From Ligustrum vulgare (lineage: Eukaryota; Streptophyta; Magnoliopsida; Lamiales; Oleaceae), in contig OY743174.1 of NCBI GenBank assembly GCA_963555705.1, forward strand, positions 59,976,234 through 60,040,233: a DNA stretch of 64,000 nucleotides. Direction: 5' to 3'. The stretch's first letter is position 1; each line of letters starts with the position of its first letter. Below the pieces are notes generated by a model. The model was given only the letters and a program-made list of their open reading frames with translations. It was not told where the DNA came from and searched no databases. Made by a program: the position numbers and the translations under genes. Shown here one piece after another: positions 11,354-23,372 of the stretch.

Positions 11354-12172
11354 TTAAAGGAAGTGTAATGATGAGATTCGAAGCGCGGAATAAACGCCGG
11401 AAAGTTCCGAACTCAGGTTGTGGTTGGACGGATGAATCATGACCCGATATTCACGACGCGATGGCTCGACGATGCGGAATAAAGAACCACGACTTTCGAA
11501 ACACCACAAGGATTTGCCCAATCTCCTTGATAAGTCTCTGATTTTGAACGCCACAAATATTCTCGCGAATATTTGATAAATTCGGGATGAACGCCACAAG
11601 ATAATCAATCTTGATAAGTTTTGATTTGTAATGTGAATCCACACATTAAACAATTGAAAAACATTCAATCTCTTTTATTTAATCATCAAAGTCTTAATTT
11701 ACAATGAATCAAAAAGCGTATAAATAAGCAAAATAACCTAGCATCTAATTTACTCAAAATAGAATTCTAATTATGCTAAAATTCTAAACTAGGAAAATAA
11801 CCAAAAATAATAAAAGGAAATAAATTAATTGAAAATCCCCGGAAAATCTGGCGCTGCGTCTCTTACGGCCGTGACAAACCTTCTTACGGCCGTAAAGTTG
11901 CCCTTTTTTGAATGTTACGGCCGTGAATATTTTTGTTACGGCAGTAAATTGAATTTCTTGAATTTCTGCATTTTAACCCGAGGGGAGGTTACGGCCGTGA
12001 CTTTTATTGGTTACGGCCGTGACAGGCCTTCTGCATAATTTCCGGTTATTTTTCGACACTGTTTGATCTTCAAAGCTCGTCGATCCTGTTGAATTCTTGT
12101 TTTGGCTTGAATATTTAAATTTTCCCGTCAAGCCTGCTATGACTCCAATTGTCGAGGGTCCGGATCACATCA
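11354..12172 (-). repeat. LTR-like fragment with TTACGGCCGTRA repeats
   Basis: Read on the - strand, the right edge begins TGATGTGATCCGGACCCTCG, which has the look of a plant LTR start. Between about 11864 and 12022 the near-palindromic word TTACGGCCGTGA, or a one-base variant, occurs six times at irregular spacing. The CACTA element inserts at its right edge. No partner LTR or coding region was found, so the class is uncertain. Confidence 0.45.
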
Positions 12173-12357
12173 TGTAATCACTACAAGAAAATTTCTCAAA
12201 TGCGATGACAAAAGTCTTCTCTAAAATGCCAAAAGTAGTCTCTATTTCTCAATAGCGACGACTATTAGTCGTTGTTTTAGGTCCGTGACTGATTCTAAAT
12301 AGCGACGATACAGTCGTCTCTATTACTTTAGAATCTATTGTGACCACTTTTAGAGAC

Positions 12358-12477
12358 AAGCCAAGCACGCTTAATTATGGAGTTTCTGACGATGAACTTC
12401 CGGAAAAGAAGGTGCACGTTGTTGGTATGAGTAGTACCTATCAATTCTCTTAAGCTTTCTTAGTAGGGGTATTACAA
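12358..12477 (-). repeat. Cassandra LTR fragment with 5S-like sequence
   Basis: On the - strand it begins TGTAATACCCCTACTAAG and ends in AATTAAGCGTGCTTGG, matching about the first 120 bases of the Cassandra LTR at 30115. The last part corresponds to the 5S rRNA internal promoter A box. It is truncated before the 5S C box. Confidence 0.8.
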
Positions 12478-12489
12478 AAAGTGTATTCA

Positions 12490-12880
12490 TAAATAAAATA
12501 GTATTGTCCAACAAATGGCTAAAAGATAATTGTTTAAATTAAAAATTAAAAAATATATATATTAAACGCACTCTTTGAATTGTTCAATGGAGTTATCACG
12601 AGAAATAAAATTTGATGGGACAATATTCTAAAAGTAAATTAAAAAATAACAACGCTAAATTAATATTAATTGAATAACCAATTACGATTTAGTCAACGTG
12701 GATAAATTAATGTTTTTGAAATAAGTTAAAATAAAAGTAAAATAAGTTTTAGTAAATGAACTAAAGATATTATTGAGAAAAAGAAAAAAATATGAGGATA
12801 AAATGGGAAATTAAAAGATTTCCACCTATTCACACTTTTAAAATAGTGTAGATAGATATATTAGTTAGAAAATTGTATAA
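12490..12880 (-). repeat. Helitron 5' fragment inside CACTA
   Basis: The reverse complement aligns with about 26965-27345, sharing words such as TCCACGTTGACTAAATCG, TCTCGTGATAACTCCA and CATTTTATCCTCA in order. It is interpreted as a truncated copy of the same Helitron-like family. Confidence 0.7.
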
Positions 12881-13287
12881 ATATCTATCTAAGCGAATTA
12901 AATTTTTTTTGAAAAAAACTAAATTTAATATTACATGTTTTTCTTTAATTAAAAAAATTAGAAAATTAAAGACGACTTACTCGTTTCTAATACTATATAT
13001 TAGCGACGACTAGTTAAAGTAGTCGCTAAAAAAAAGATTTAGAAAATTAGGGACGACTATAAAAATATTTAGAAAATTAGCGATGACATAGTCGTCACTA
13101 ATACTATATATTAGAGACGACAAGTAAAAGTCATCAGTAATTATGTTGGGACGACAAGTAAAAGTCGTCGCTATTAGTTGGAGTATTTGCGACAACAATT
13201 TGTCCTCGTAATAGGGTGGGTATTAGCGACGACTTTTTCTGTCGTCTCTAAATATCATCGTTGTTGCGCCAGTTTCTCGCAGTAAAT

Positions 13288-13802
13288 TTTCATTACACGT
13301 GTTGTAATGTAATATATATAACGCGTGTGATATAAATATTACACTTAATATAATGTTCTTTACAAGTATTGTTATCATTATTACAAATATATCGTAGTCT
13401 TCATTATATGCAATCTCAAAAATGTGAGAGAGAGAGAGATGTGGGATTGATTCGAATTGATAGGTGAGAGAAAAATATTTAAAAATTTTCAGAGAATAAT
13501 AAGAAAGAAAAGAAGTTAGGCAGCATGTATGGCTAAGTTTAAAACTTTACTTTTAACTTAAATTTTGAATAATTATATATTTTAAAACTACTATTCACCA
13601 TAATTTCATAATAAGAAAAAAATTCCAAGTCAACTTGTTCTAATAAAATAGCATCTCACAAGTCACAACATGAATCCCTTTATACACCAAGAATGATAGA
13701 ATGTGTTATTAAAAAAACTTGTTAATTTAGACTTAAAAATTTTAGTCTTATTTGAGATATATTCATCGTTAATCATACTTTATTCTTTTCACAACGCGAT
13801 AT
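13288..13802. other. unassigned intergenic sequence
   Basis: AT-rich, with a GA-rich tract near 13430. No gene or element ends seen. Confidence 0.3.
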
Positions 13803-13993
13803 TTAAGCATGTGTTTGGTAAAAGCCAAATTTTGGTTTATAAACATGTTTATAAACATATTTATAAACCGTACAATTTCCAAAATTACTTTTTCACCACA
13901 CATATTTTCTCTATCCAATTCTCAACCACTACTTTTTACCTCAAAATTATAAATAAATCAGTTTGTATACCAAATAGAGGCAATCAAACATAA
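13803..13993. mobile_element. MITE family B copy
   Basis: About 190 bp. It starts TGTTTGGTAAAAGCC, carries GGTTTATAAACATGTTTATAAAC, and ends CAGTTTGTATACCAAATAGAGGC. The layout is the same as, but inverted to, the clean copy at 57707-57884. Confidence 0.6.
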
Positions 13994-14097
13994 CTAGTCT
14001 AATATTTATTTTAAAACATTAAGCCGTTTATGGTTTAGATTAAAATCAATTTCTTAGTAGATATTGGTAATAGATGAAAGAATATGTTATTAGTTGG

Positions 14098-14215
14098 TGA
14101 TTAAAATTAGATTTTTAGTAGATTTTGATAAAAATCGATGAGATGTGTGGTTGAAAAGTTGTGGACTCATAAAACTTTGATTTAGATTAAAATCTATATT
14201 TTAATTAGTACCAAA
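14098..14215 (+). mobile_element. MITE family A, copy 3
   Basis: Shares the blocks GATTAAAATTAGATTTTTAG, TTTTGATAAAAATCGATGAG and GTGTGGTTGAAAAGTTGTGG with the family. It lies about 0.9 kb upstream of the phosphatase start codon. Confidence 0.65.
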
Positions 14216-14219
14216 CTAT

Positions 14220-15128
14220 AGGGGCTAAAAAAAAATTAATTTTGACTTAAAATTTAAATTTATTTTAGCTAAACCTAAATACCAATGTGCGTAGATAAAT
14301 GTACGAAATTGTTCCATTGTCCGACGTGGACAAAATCAATGAGAGTGTGTCAAGTGTTTGATAGATATTGTCCGCTTGACACACCTTCATTGGAAGGTGT
14401 TGTCCACGTTGGCCAATAAAACGGCCCAAGTAATAAATGTATTAGAGATAGAGATTCCGCGTAATAATAACGGTCGAATTGATTTGCAAGAAGCCAAGGC
14501 GCTTATATTGTGCAAAACAAAGGAACCCAGCTACCAGGTTACCGTTAGGAAATAAATAGATATATATGGGAATATAAAGAAAGAGCGTTATATTAATTTT
14601 TCAGCTGAATTTACTGGAAGGAAAAGGTTGTGAGAGAGAGAGAGACTTCCAAATCTTCTGGTGTTAGAAAAAAGCAGAGGGAGACACTGCAAGAAAACCA
14701 CAAGCCCCAAGTCCCAACAACCCATTGAAGGCTCTCTTGAAGCTTCAAGCAAGTCCTCTGCACATTGCATTTATTTATTTATTAACTGTTTAGCCATATT
14801 ATCTTTCACCCCAATTCCCTTTAAGTCTTGAGTTGATTCTTCATATATATTTCCTTTTTCTGAATTAAATTAAAAGCTCAATCTTCATTCTAATTTGTTT
14901 TCCATGTCATGGTTTTAATCAGTTTGGTGTCCCAGTAAGCCAATTCGGAGAATTCGTTGTTGTTTGGAGTGAGTCTGAAGAGGGCTGTTGAGTTTGTTAT
15001 TTATTTTTACCTTTTTTCTTCTTAATTTAGGGTTTGATTTGTGGGATCGATTCAAAGGTTAGATTGTTGGGTGGAGAATTGTAATATTCAATCTTGAGGT
15101 AGTGATTTATTAGTTTAATTTGAGAGAG
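14220..15128 (+). promoter_or_regulatory. promoter and 5' leader of the PTPMT1-type gene
   Basis: Sequence upstream of the start codon at 15129. A TATATATGGGAATATAAAG segment at about 14561-14579 is a possible TATA region, followed by a GA-rich microsatellite (GAGAGAGAGAGA, 14630-14641) typical of plant 5' leaders. The transcription start, and any leader intron, cannot be fixed from the sequence alone. Confidence 0.4.
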
Positions 15129-17270
15129 ATGTATATTGAAGACCTGAAAGAGGAGGGCTCGGAGAATGGGGCTGAGGAGCAAGTGCGTGGTGATATCAGT
15201 GCTGTTTCCTGGGAGGCAAAAAGGGTTTTGGTTGGCGCAGGAGCACGTGCACTTTTCTATCCCACATTGTTGTACAATGTTGTTAGAAACAAGATTCAAT
15301 CCGAGTTTCGTTGGTGGGATAGGGTTGATCAGGTATAAATAATTACTGAACAAATTACATTAGTCTGCTCTGCTTTAACTTTTCTATATCTGTTCTTGCT
15401 TCCTGGTTTTCGTGTATTTGATTATAGTCTTACTTGTACATCTTTATGCTAATGATCATTTGGTTTTAGAAATTGACTTGAGCAATTGTAAGAATCAAGA
15501 GGCAATTGCTTTCGAAGGTTGTAATATCTGGGATTGTCATATGGTTGATTTGGACATGCAACTTACTATTGGAGCACTTCTCTTTGCCAAATATTTTCCT
15601 TCTGTTTTTTTCTTATGATATGATATGAATCATATGATGATTGCTTTCTAACACAGAAATTGAATCAAAAAGCTTTTATAAAAATTTCCTTTATTTTACG
15701 GATAGTTAGTTGAACAATTACGGAGGGGAAACGAACATTAATTTTACGATTTCTACTTCGACTTCCATCATGAAAGCATACTAACTACTCTGAGCATGAG
15801 TGAAGTGAAGCTTAATTTGAATCCAAATGCAACAGTTTTGGGCTATAGTGGATTTTTTAATGTATTTGGTGGTATATACATTTTTCTTAACTGTCAAATT
15901 TCTTATGTTCACTTCTATTCTATCGTCAGTTTGTTTTGTTAGGAGCTGTTCCATTTCCTACTGATGTTCCACGCTTGAAGGCTGTTGGTGTTGGCGGAGT
16001 GGTTACCTTAAATGAGCCGTACGAGACTTTGGTTCCAACATCATTGTATCATGTAATCATTAATTTCTTTGACTACTGATGCTATACCTAGATTCACATC
16101 TCAGTGTGTACATATATATGGGGGGCGGCTCATTACTTCAATTAGTCCCCTGTTCCTCGGATGAATCTATTCATTGTTCAATCTGATGATTATGTCAGTG
16201 TAATTGACACAACTCTTCTGAAGTTTCTTTGATGTACACTATTAGGTGCATTGGCTCCTTGACTTTTTTCGTCTGTAACGGATTGTAAATATGCATTCAC
16301 TTTCTTAAGTGTCGTTCTGCTTGTAGGATAATAACATTGAGCACTTGGTCATTCCTACAAGAGATTATCTTTTTGCTCCATCGTATGGAGATATTGACCA
16401 GGCCGTAGAATTTATCCATGGTAAGTTTTATTTATATATTTTCTGGAGGTCAAAATTTCTGTATTCTTTTTAAGTTTTAACAAACTACACGATCTTTTGC
16501 TCATTTTGTTCCTTGTCTATGAGTTGAATTAAGTTGGACTGCATCCTGAGTAATTTTGTCAATTTTTTTTTTTTTTTAAGATAATGCACTTTGCGGGAAA
16601 ACAACATATATTCACTGCAAGGCAGGCCGAGGCCGCAGCACTACTGTTGTACTATGTTACCTGGTGCGTTAAACTGCACAAAACCTAATATATTTCTATT
16701 TAATTATGGAGATTCATATATCCAATAAAGCATGCCTAAAACAGGTTAAACACAGGATGATGACCCCTGACGCTGCGTACATTTATGTGAGGTCTATTAG
16801 GCCAAGGGTGCTGTTAGCGTCTTCCCAGTGGCAGGTGTTGTTGCTTGATGAGCTAGAGTTTCTTAATTTTCTTTTGACCTTTGCTGTTTTTTACGGTATT
16901 CTTTTAAGAATCATGTTAGTTATGATGATATGTTTACAAGGAAATGCAGGCTGTTCAAGATTACTACTACCAGGGACTGAAGAAACCGAAGAAAGACATT
17001 GGCATGGCTGTCTCTGTCTCTGTCTCTGTCTCTGTGAATGGAACTTTAGGTTCCTCGAAAAAGATAGACATGGAAGACTTTGATGATGATGATGACAACG
17101 ACGACTCTTTGGTGTTGGTAACTGAATCAGACCTTGAGGGATACAAGGAAAACCATGCTGACATCCCTGGTAAGAATATTCTTGCCAAAGCAGCAATTGC
17201 CCGGCTCTCGTGCCTTTGGCTCCGTTGCCAGTCAGGACCGAAAGTGACAAATCTTGGAACAGTGAGCTAA
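15129..17270 (+). CDS. PTPMT1: PTPMT1-type dual-specificity phosphatase
   Basis: Six exons by eye: 15129-15332, 15930-16052, 16327-16420, 16581-16663, 16745-16834, 16950-17270. All introns have GT-AG ends and phases join to a 304-residue frame. The start MYIEDL and the RNKIQSEFRWWDRVDQ block match plant PTPMT1-like proteins. The Cys-based phosphatase loop is HCKAGRGRST with Cys153 and Arg159; the candidate general acid is Asp122 in PTRDYLFAP. Family members dephosphorylate phosphatidylglycerophosphate in cardiolipin and phosphatidylglycerol synthesis; acting here on that substrate is inferred. The C-terminal tail (last exon, 106 residues) is poorly conserved in my memory and carries a Val-Ser repeat and an acidic Asp run. 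An in-frame upstream TTG exists but ATG 15129 fits the family start. No disablement seen. Confidence 0.93.
17009..17036 (+). repeat. coding (GTCTCT)n hexanucleotide repeat
   Basis: About four tandem GTCTCT units inside exon 6 of the phosphatase gene encode Val-Ser repeats (AVSVSVSVSVNG). The repeat is in frame, so unit gain or loss would change length without a frameshift. Confidence 0.9.
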
Positions 17271-18070
17271 GAAGTATGGGCGTTGATATTCGTGTTTGTT
17301 GAGACAAATGTGTTCATCAGAGTCTAAATGCCCTTAAGCCTCTTTATTTTAGGTCCGTGCAAAAACCGTCTCATTTAGAGATGTTGGCTTACGGAAGCTA
17401 CTATGCGCGTGATACAGGTTTCAGAAGGTTGGATTTGGCAAGTGTCGATAGAGATTACTTAGTTGAGCTTTTTCTATGAGTGGGAATAAGATTTTAATCT
17501 GTGTACTTGGTTGAGTTTTTTGTATGAGTCGAAATAAGAGGAAGGTTCGTTTGTGTGTACCCAAGCAGATTTAATGGAAACCTGTTTCTGTCTCTTGTTC
17601 TCTCTTCTGATGGAAATTTGTGTTATTACATAGTAATAAGACTTTGAGCCATTTGATACCTAATCAATATTGTACAAAGGTAATTATAGTTTTGCTTTCT
17701 TAGAATTCCAATGATTCTTTGATACCTAAAAGAGTTGTCGAGTAAAAGAACACCCATCTTTTGGCCAATTAAGAAACTAAGCAAGGTCTTGCCTCTAAGG
17801 ACATGGACATGGTGCACTGATAAAGTAGGAGGAGTTAAAATCAAATGATCGGATGTTCAAATCTTGGCTCTTGCAATGTAGCGTTTCAATATTGGAATGC
17901 AATTGCTTGCATGGAGGTAGGATGGTATTGTGTCATATCTCTTCTTAAATGATCCCATCTGCACAACATAAAGGAGTACATGGGAGGAGAACTCTTGCTC
18001 GAATATCTATTCCAAATGTGCATGGTTACAATTGCATCTGGAGTTTACATTGAGCAATAGAACCATATCA
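17271..18070 (+). other. 3' flank of phosphatase gene
   Basis: Presumed 3' untranslated region to about 17600, then unassigned sequence. Near-duplicate phrases TTAGTTGAGCTTTTTCTATGAG (17460) and GGTTGAGTTTTTTGTATGAG (17509) suggest a small local duplication. No other gene seen. Confidence 0.4.
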
Positions 18071-19345
18071 CATAAATTTATTGGTCTTGAATCTATTGTG
18101 AATTTATTCAGTCGTCAATTGATGTACCAAATTAATTTACTTGTGTTAAGAAACAGTGTTCAATAGAACATACACTAATTTTACGTGTGACATCCCTTCG
18201 ATTATAAATCATCGTACAATCACATTACCTACTCTACTCACCCTCATGGCCAAACCTAATCAACTCGTCCAAGGGAATAGCTCACGTGAAAATCATATGA
18301 TAGAACATTCACATTGGATGTGTTAAAATGTTTGTTAGTGTGAGATATTAAATAATAGTCAATTTTGTTTATTGTTCTCCAAAAAAAAGAGTCAATTTTA
18401 TATCTACATTGAATATGCTAACTTGTTTGCTAAAGTGATCTTTTTAGCAACATGTTCATTTTTTTATTAAATTTAGCTAGTATTTTAACATGTCACATGA
18501 CACCTTAGTATTAAAATTCTCCAATAGCTTAAATAGAACTCATCCTCACCCACTCAATACTTTATTTATTCACTTTCTTTTTCTTCTTTCTTATTAAAAT
18601 TTTTAACATCCATAAAAAAATAATTTTTTTTGTTGATTTTATATTCTATGATTTAATGAGATCTTCAAAATGAGTACCCTATTGATATATAAATTTTGCT
18701 ATTTTAAAATAAGTATTTATCACATTCATTTGACTTAACTATAAATTAACAGATCCATTGTAGCAATAATTGATGTGTTAACTTTAACATGTATATATGT
18801 CATTTAACATCTATTTTTTGTCTATGTGGCTAGTTAAATTTAACACATTCAATACGGACGAATTTATGTAGTCAAATCTATTCACTTGTATTTTATTTAA
18901 ATGTTTACCTTTTTATTACAAAGAAATGTAAACAATGGCTATTTCAGAAAATAAATAAATAAGACCAGGACTACCAATATTTTACATTACACACTGTAAA
19001 AAAGACACTTCAACCTTTAAAAATAGGTTTTCCAATTGACAATGTTGAAGTTCAAATAGCACACGACTTCTGCGTTAAACTTGAAAAGTATTAATCAATT
19101 TAACAGTTTTGTCATCCATCTTTGATTCATGTGACACTCATTAGCAATTTGAGCATCCTCGTTTTTGACTTCCATCGTCGTGGACACAATGTCACAATAT
19201 TAATTATATAGGTTTGAGAATCAAAACCACAACTTAGAAGGTTGTAGCGTCATTTCTACCCATTTTAGAGGTTGGGTTCCTTCCTTTTCTTCCACGCAAT
19301 AGAAAATTAGGGATACACTCTCCAACTTTTCACATAGTGTGGTTA
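18071..19345 (+). repeat. dispersed repeat, long copy
   Basis: Matches 40965-41650 in the same orientation: shared words include TGTGAATTTATTCA, TCATGGCCAAACCTAATCA, GCGTTAAACTTGAAAA, CATCGTGGACACAA and GAAAATTAGGGATA, in order. This copy has roughly 0.5 kb extra (about 18300-18840). The class is unknown and no coding frame was found. Confidence 0.7.
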
Positions 19346-19788
19346 TGTGATGTAGAATAAATGACTGAATGGATTGAGGAATAATTGGACTGAAAAGGGT
19401 AAAATCGTAAAATAAATGTTTGGCTCTCGAGCTCAAATTTGGGCCCATAATACTTTTTCGAAAAGGAAATGACGAGGTGAACAAGATCCCCCCCTCCCCC
19501 CCCCATGTTGTAATGTATGAGTAAACTTGTGCACTTTGAACATAGAACTGACTGAAAAATCTCAAACATTAAGAAAATTAGATCCTAACCTGAAATGTAG
19601 AACCAAACTGCTCAAGAATCAGTTTGGGGGTGGTGAGGTTAGTATGAGTATGCATTGATGGATTGAAGATCCGAAATTTTTAATTTTGCATCTTCAGTGT
19701 AAGGGGTTTTGATCAATAGGTATAAACCATAATAACAGAAAAATGTTGAAGGTCTTATTCTGCTCTTCAAATGCCTTTTTGACTCGAG
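19346..19788. other. unassigned sequence with C tract
   Basis: Includes a C-rich run at 19487-19504. The short open frames on the - strand across it are not credible genes. From about 19750 the sequence matches the 3' internal part of the Tat/Ogre-like element at 21210 onward. Confidence 0.35.
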
Positions 19789-19796
19789 TAATTAAG

Positions 19797-20532
19797 TAGG
19801 GGTGGGTGTCGGGTAGTTCGGTTCAGGTATCTCAAGAACTGGAACCGAACCATATTTTTTCATTTCTTGTAAAATGGAACCATTCGGTTCCATTGTATAG
19901 CAAGAACCAAACCAGAACTAAACTATTCGGTTTTAGTTCTAATTCGGTTCTACAATAATAATTATTTTTCGGGAACTTATCGAGGAGTATCAGGTCTCGA
20001 AAAGTGAGCTAATAACCTGAAATAAATTTCTACCAAATATACTAAGATCAAGGATTTCGAAAATCCTTTCACCCCGAAGAAAGTATAGGATTCTCTATGA
20101 AACAGAAAGTATTCATGAACTAAAATATGAAATAAATAGTCTAAAAGGTTTTTCGAGCATGGCAATATAGTAAAATTGTGGATGAATCATGGATTTTAAA
20201 TGTATTATTATTAATTGTTTTATATTTATATTTAAGTATTTAATTAACTTCATCGTGGTCATTTACAACTTCGTTTATTAATAAGTTAGTCTCATTTGAT
20301 TTTATTTACAAAGAATTTCAGTCCAAGTGTGAAGTTAAAAGTTACAACGAGGTAGAGACGTAACAAATTTCATAAAAAGAAATTAATCATTTTCACTTTA
20401 CCCAAAAAAATTACAAATTCTTTTGACAGTTCTCGGTTCCAAAATCGATTTCCTATTTTATTTTTTTAAAACTATATGGTTCTGGTTTTTTCGGTTCGGT
20501 TATATTGGTTCTGATTTTTTTCCCCACCCCTA
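19797..20532. mobile_element. hAT-type element, TAGGGGTGGG ends
   Basis: 736 bp with inverted ends TAGGGGTGGG and CCCACCCCTA, flanked by the perfect 8-bp duplication TAATTAAG (19789-19796, 20533-20540). The interior repeats GAACCGAACC/GGTTCGGTT words near both ends. No transposase frame. The paralogous stretch at 21233-21243 shows the uninterrupted target (GATAATTAAGT). Confidence 0.88.
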
Positions 20533-20589
20533 TAATTAAGTCTGAGAGGTTCTCTGAACCTGGTAGCTGCCGACCTAAAACTCGCTACA

Positions 20590-21137
20590 TGGGGATGGCA
20601 ATAAAACCTAAAGGACCTGAAACTCGGAGGACCCGAAACAACCCGCCCCGAAAATTACATGCCCCCATCGAGTCCGTGGAGCGGGTTTTTCAGCCCCGTG
20701 GAGTATTTCAGGGCGGCCCCGCCCCGCCTCGTGAGCCGATTTTTTTAAAAAAAAAATTGGAATGAGAAACTAAAAATAAATTTAATGAGGTCCAGAAGAA
20801 TTGAATTATGGTGGGATTTAGGGGTATGAGAATATACAACCACTATATTATTATGTTGTTTATTGATTTTTTCTTCAAATAAATACATATTATCTTTAAA
20901 GTTCAAATTTAAAAACTCTAACTAGTTTGATGCCTGAGTTTTCACCTAAAATTTCATTACCAATTTTGAAAAAATAAAATAAAATAAATAAATTATAATT
21001 TTCAGGTCATTCTCGGGGCTAGTAGGTCGCCACGACCCGCCTCACCTCACCTCGCGAACAGTCGTGGTGCGGGGCGGGGTAAAGAGATTTCGAGTTCGGG
21101 GCCTGGCGACCCCGAACCCGACCTATTGCCATTACTA
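20590..21137. mobile_element. hAT-like element, ATGGCAATA ends
   Basis: About 548 bp. Inverted ends TGGGGATGGCAATA and TATTGCCATTACTA; imperfect 8-bp flanks TCGCTACA (20582-20589) and TCGTTATA (21138-21145). Subterminal regions are rich in GGGGCGGG/CCCGCCCC words. The uninterrupted site TTGCTATAG is present in the paralogous copy near 21309. The open frame at 20505-20765 is a GC-rich by-product. Confidence 0.7.
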
Positions 21138-21951
21138 TCGTTATAGGGGTCAATTAGAAAGCAAGTACGGAGTGGACTTACACTTAAGACACAAAAACAT
21201 CTTTGACTTTTATGTTTAAGCCTTTATGACTCGGATAATTAAGTTTGAGGAGTTCTCTGAACGTGGTACCCTAAGCTCAACTGAGTTGGGAGCTGACGAC
21301 CTAAAACTTGCTATAGAGGTCATATAGAAAAGCAAGTATGAAAAGTATTGCACAAAATTGGTGAAAGACAAGGACATTAAAAGAAAAAGTCATCCAAATA
21401 AAAGAAAAATTGAATGAAAATGGTATAAACTTGGTTGATTGAAATCCCTAACATTTTGTTAATTATTCTTGATCTGTCGTGCATACTTGTCTAATCCTAA
21501 CTGTCTTGTGTGAAAAAATACAATATATACATGTTTAGAAACTATATCAATAGGAACAACCTTGGGATATGACAGAAACGCAGTAAGGTAGTGATCATCC
21601 ATGAGAGTGTAAGGAAAATAAAAAGAAAATCATTATTTGATCATATGAGATTCGAGCTTATTTCTGCATAACTAGTCCACACAGTGTCAAGTATGTTTTA
21701 ACATGAGTTTGCATTCGATTTTTGGCTATTCACACACACACACACACAAAATGAAGTTGAGCATTGGATGAATGAAAATTATTTTTGTTGTTCATATTTC
21801 TTCTCTAAAGTGAATCGTCAATTTGGATTGTTGAACCACATGGTAAATAAGTAAACAAAAATAAAAACATATTTTTTTATTTGCATTTTTATTTTTATAG
21901 TTTAGTTTTATTTTTGCTCGAGGACGAACAATAGTTCTAGTTTGGGGGTGT
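21138..21951 (+). repeat. 3' internal end of a Tat/Ogre-like LTR element
   Basis: Non-coding. The stretch at 21210-21335 is a diverged duplicate of 19770-19796 joined to 20533-20589, including GGTTCTCTGAAC and GACGACCTAAAACT words. The right end carries CTCGAGGACGAACAATAG and a TTTGGGGGTG purine tract just before the LTR, as is typical for the 3' end of plant Tat/Ogre-type Gypsy elements. A CA microsatellite lies at 21731-21749. No pol frame is present. Confidence 0.6.
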
Positions 21952-23372
21952 TGATAAGTGTATTTTATAAACTTATTTCCATCATAAAAGTAGGATTTTA
22001 TTTGTTTGTTTAAGAATATCTGCTATTTATTTTGTTATTATTTATTTATGTTTTAGGAATAATCCAAAATCGAGAAAACAATGAAATTGAAGCAAAGTCG
22101 AGCAATTGGATGATAAAAGTGTCAAAGTATGAAAATCAAGAGTTTATAAAGTTAATCAAATGGCCAATTGGAAGAAGAAATCAAATTTAGAAGAAATCAG
22201 AAATTCAAGGGCTAAATTGCAATAATTGAAAGTTGGAGGACTTGCTTTGCAATTAAAAGACAGAGACCAACTTGTAGCAATTCAAAAGATGAAAATTGTA
22301 TCCTTCCGGATAACCATGCGGTCACATGGAATAGACGCGTGCGGTCGCATGACGATGAAAATCAGCGACTGAAACCAACCTGCAGAGGCATGCTGTCGCG
22401 CACTTTTGAACCGCGCGGTCGCATGGTTAAAATTTTGGGCCACAACTGGGTTTTTTGTTTGGAATTCAACATTCTTTTTCCCTAAGTAACCTAATTTTCG
22501 TGAATATCTATATATACCAGACTTGGGGCACGAAATTAAGGGTTCCCAATTGTCTTGTTTCATGCCAAAATGCTGTCAAAGTACCGAGGGATCCATGCCA
22601 CGCCAAGAACACAATTGAAGACCAAAGATCAAGGGATGAATAGAGTGATATCTATCCATTATTCTTGTGATTTTTATTCAATTATGTATCTAGGCTAGGC
22701 TTTCAATTGTTATAATTGTGGTGAAGCATTAAATTCCGGATTTTATGTGTTACTTTGATGTTTAATTTAATTAATTCATGGGTTTGAGCAATTAATGTGT
22801 GCTTTTCTTATTATGCAATTACTTGATCACTAATTGTATGATTTTAGGTTATGTTTTCTTAAGTTCGAAAGAATAGGAATTCGTAAGACTAGATTCAATT
22901 GCCACAAAGTCTGCTAGAGGATAGAAATATACCCCTATACATTATGTTATCTACAACAATATTCACAGTTATTTAATGCTTTCTTGCACATTCGTATTCA
23001 ACATAGAAATATAGTTGGGTCGTGCTTAGAAATATGTGTTAATGCTTGTCAGAAAGGGAGTTTTAACAACGTTAGGAATATGACTTTTCAAAACCACGTG
23101 AATTATCATTAGATAATTGGAGTAATGCATAATTGATGGAACTAATGTGGATTCTCAATTCTAACATATTCATTTTATAGTTTTTACAAAATAAATTTTC
23201 TTATTCTTTTTTTAGTTAAGTTTAAAATCAAAATTTTCAACTCAATCAAATTTCTTGTTTCGGTTAAGGAATTGTAATCTAAAATACAATTTACAATAAT
23301 CTCTGTGGGAACGATATTCGGACTCACGTCTACTTTATTACTTGCTCAACCCGTGTACTTGCGGAGAGACCA
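21952..23372 (+). repeat. 3' LTR, Tat/Ogre-like
   Basis: Starts TGATAAGTGTATTTTATA right after the purine tract and ends near GTGTACTTGCGG...CCA. It contains the GGGAACGATATTCGGACTCA block near its end and a GC-rich patch with repeated CGGTCGCATG words at 22320-22435. The same family occurs inverted at 32187-33771 and as a fragment at 29810-30114. Confidence 0.65.

Larger units (their letters stand above)
12179..13284. mobile_element. non-autonomous CACTA element with captured fragments
   Basis: 1106 bp. The left end is CACTACAAGAAAA; the right end TTTCTCGCAGTA is a decayed inverted copy. Both sides carry the 3-bp duplication AAT (12176-12178, 13285-13287), the CACTA signature. Subterminal regions at 12205-12350 and 12970-13260 carry many GACGAC/GTCGTC words in both orientations, as expected for transposase-binding repeats. 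The interior holds a Cassandra LTR fragment and a Helitron fragment. No transposase frame. Confidence 0.85.

Noticed and set aside
16891..17307. 138-aa ORF on the - strand
   Set aside because: It is antisense to exons 5-6 of the phosphatase gene; the long open frame comes from the repetitive exon.
20505..20765. 86-aa ORF
   Set aside because: Spans the boundary of two transposons and is GC-rich subterminal repeat sequence.
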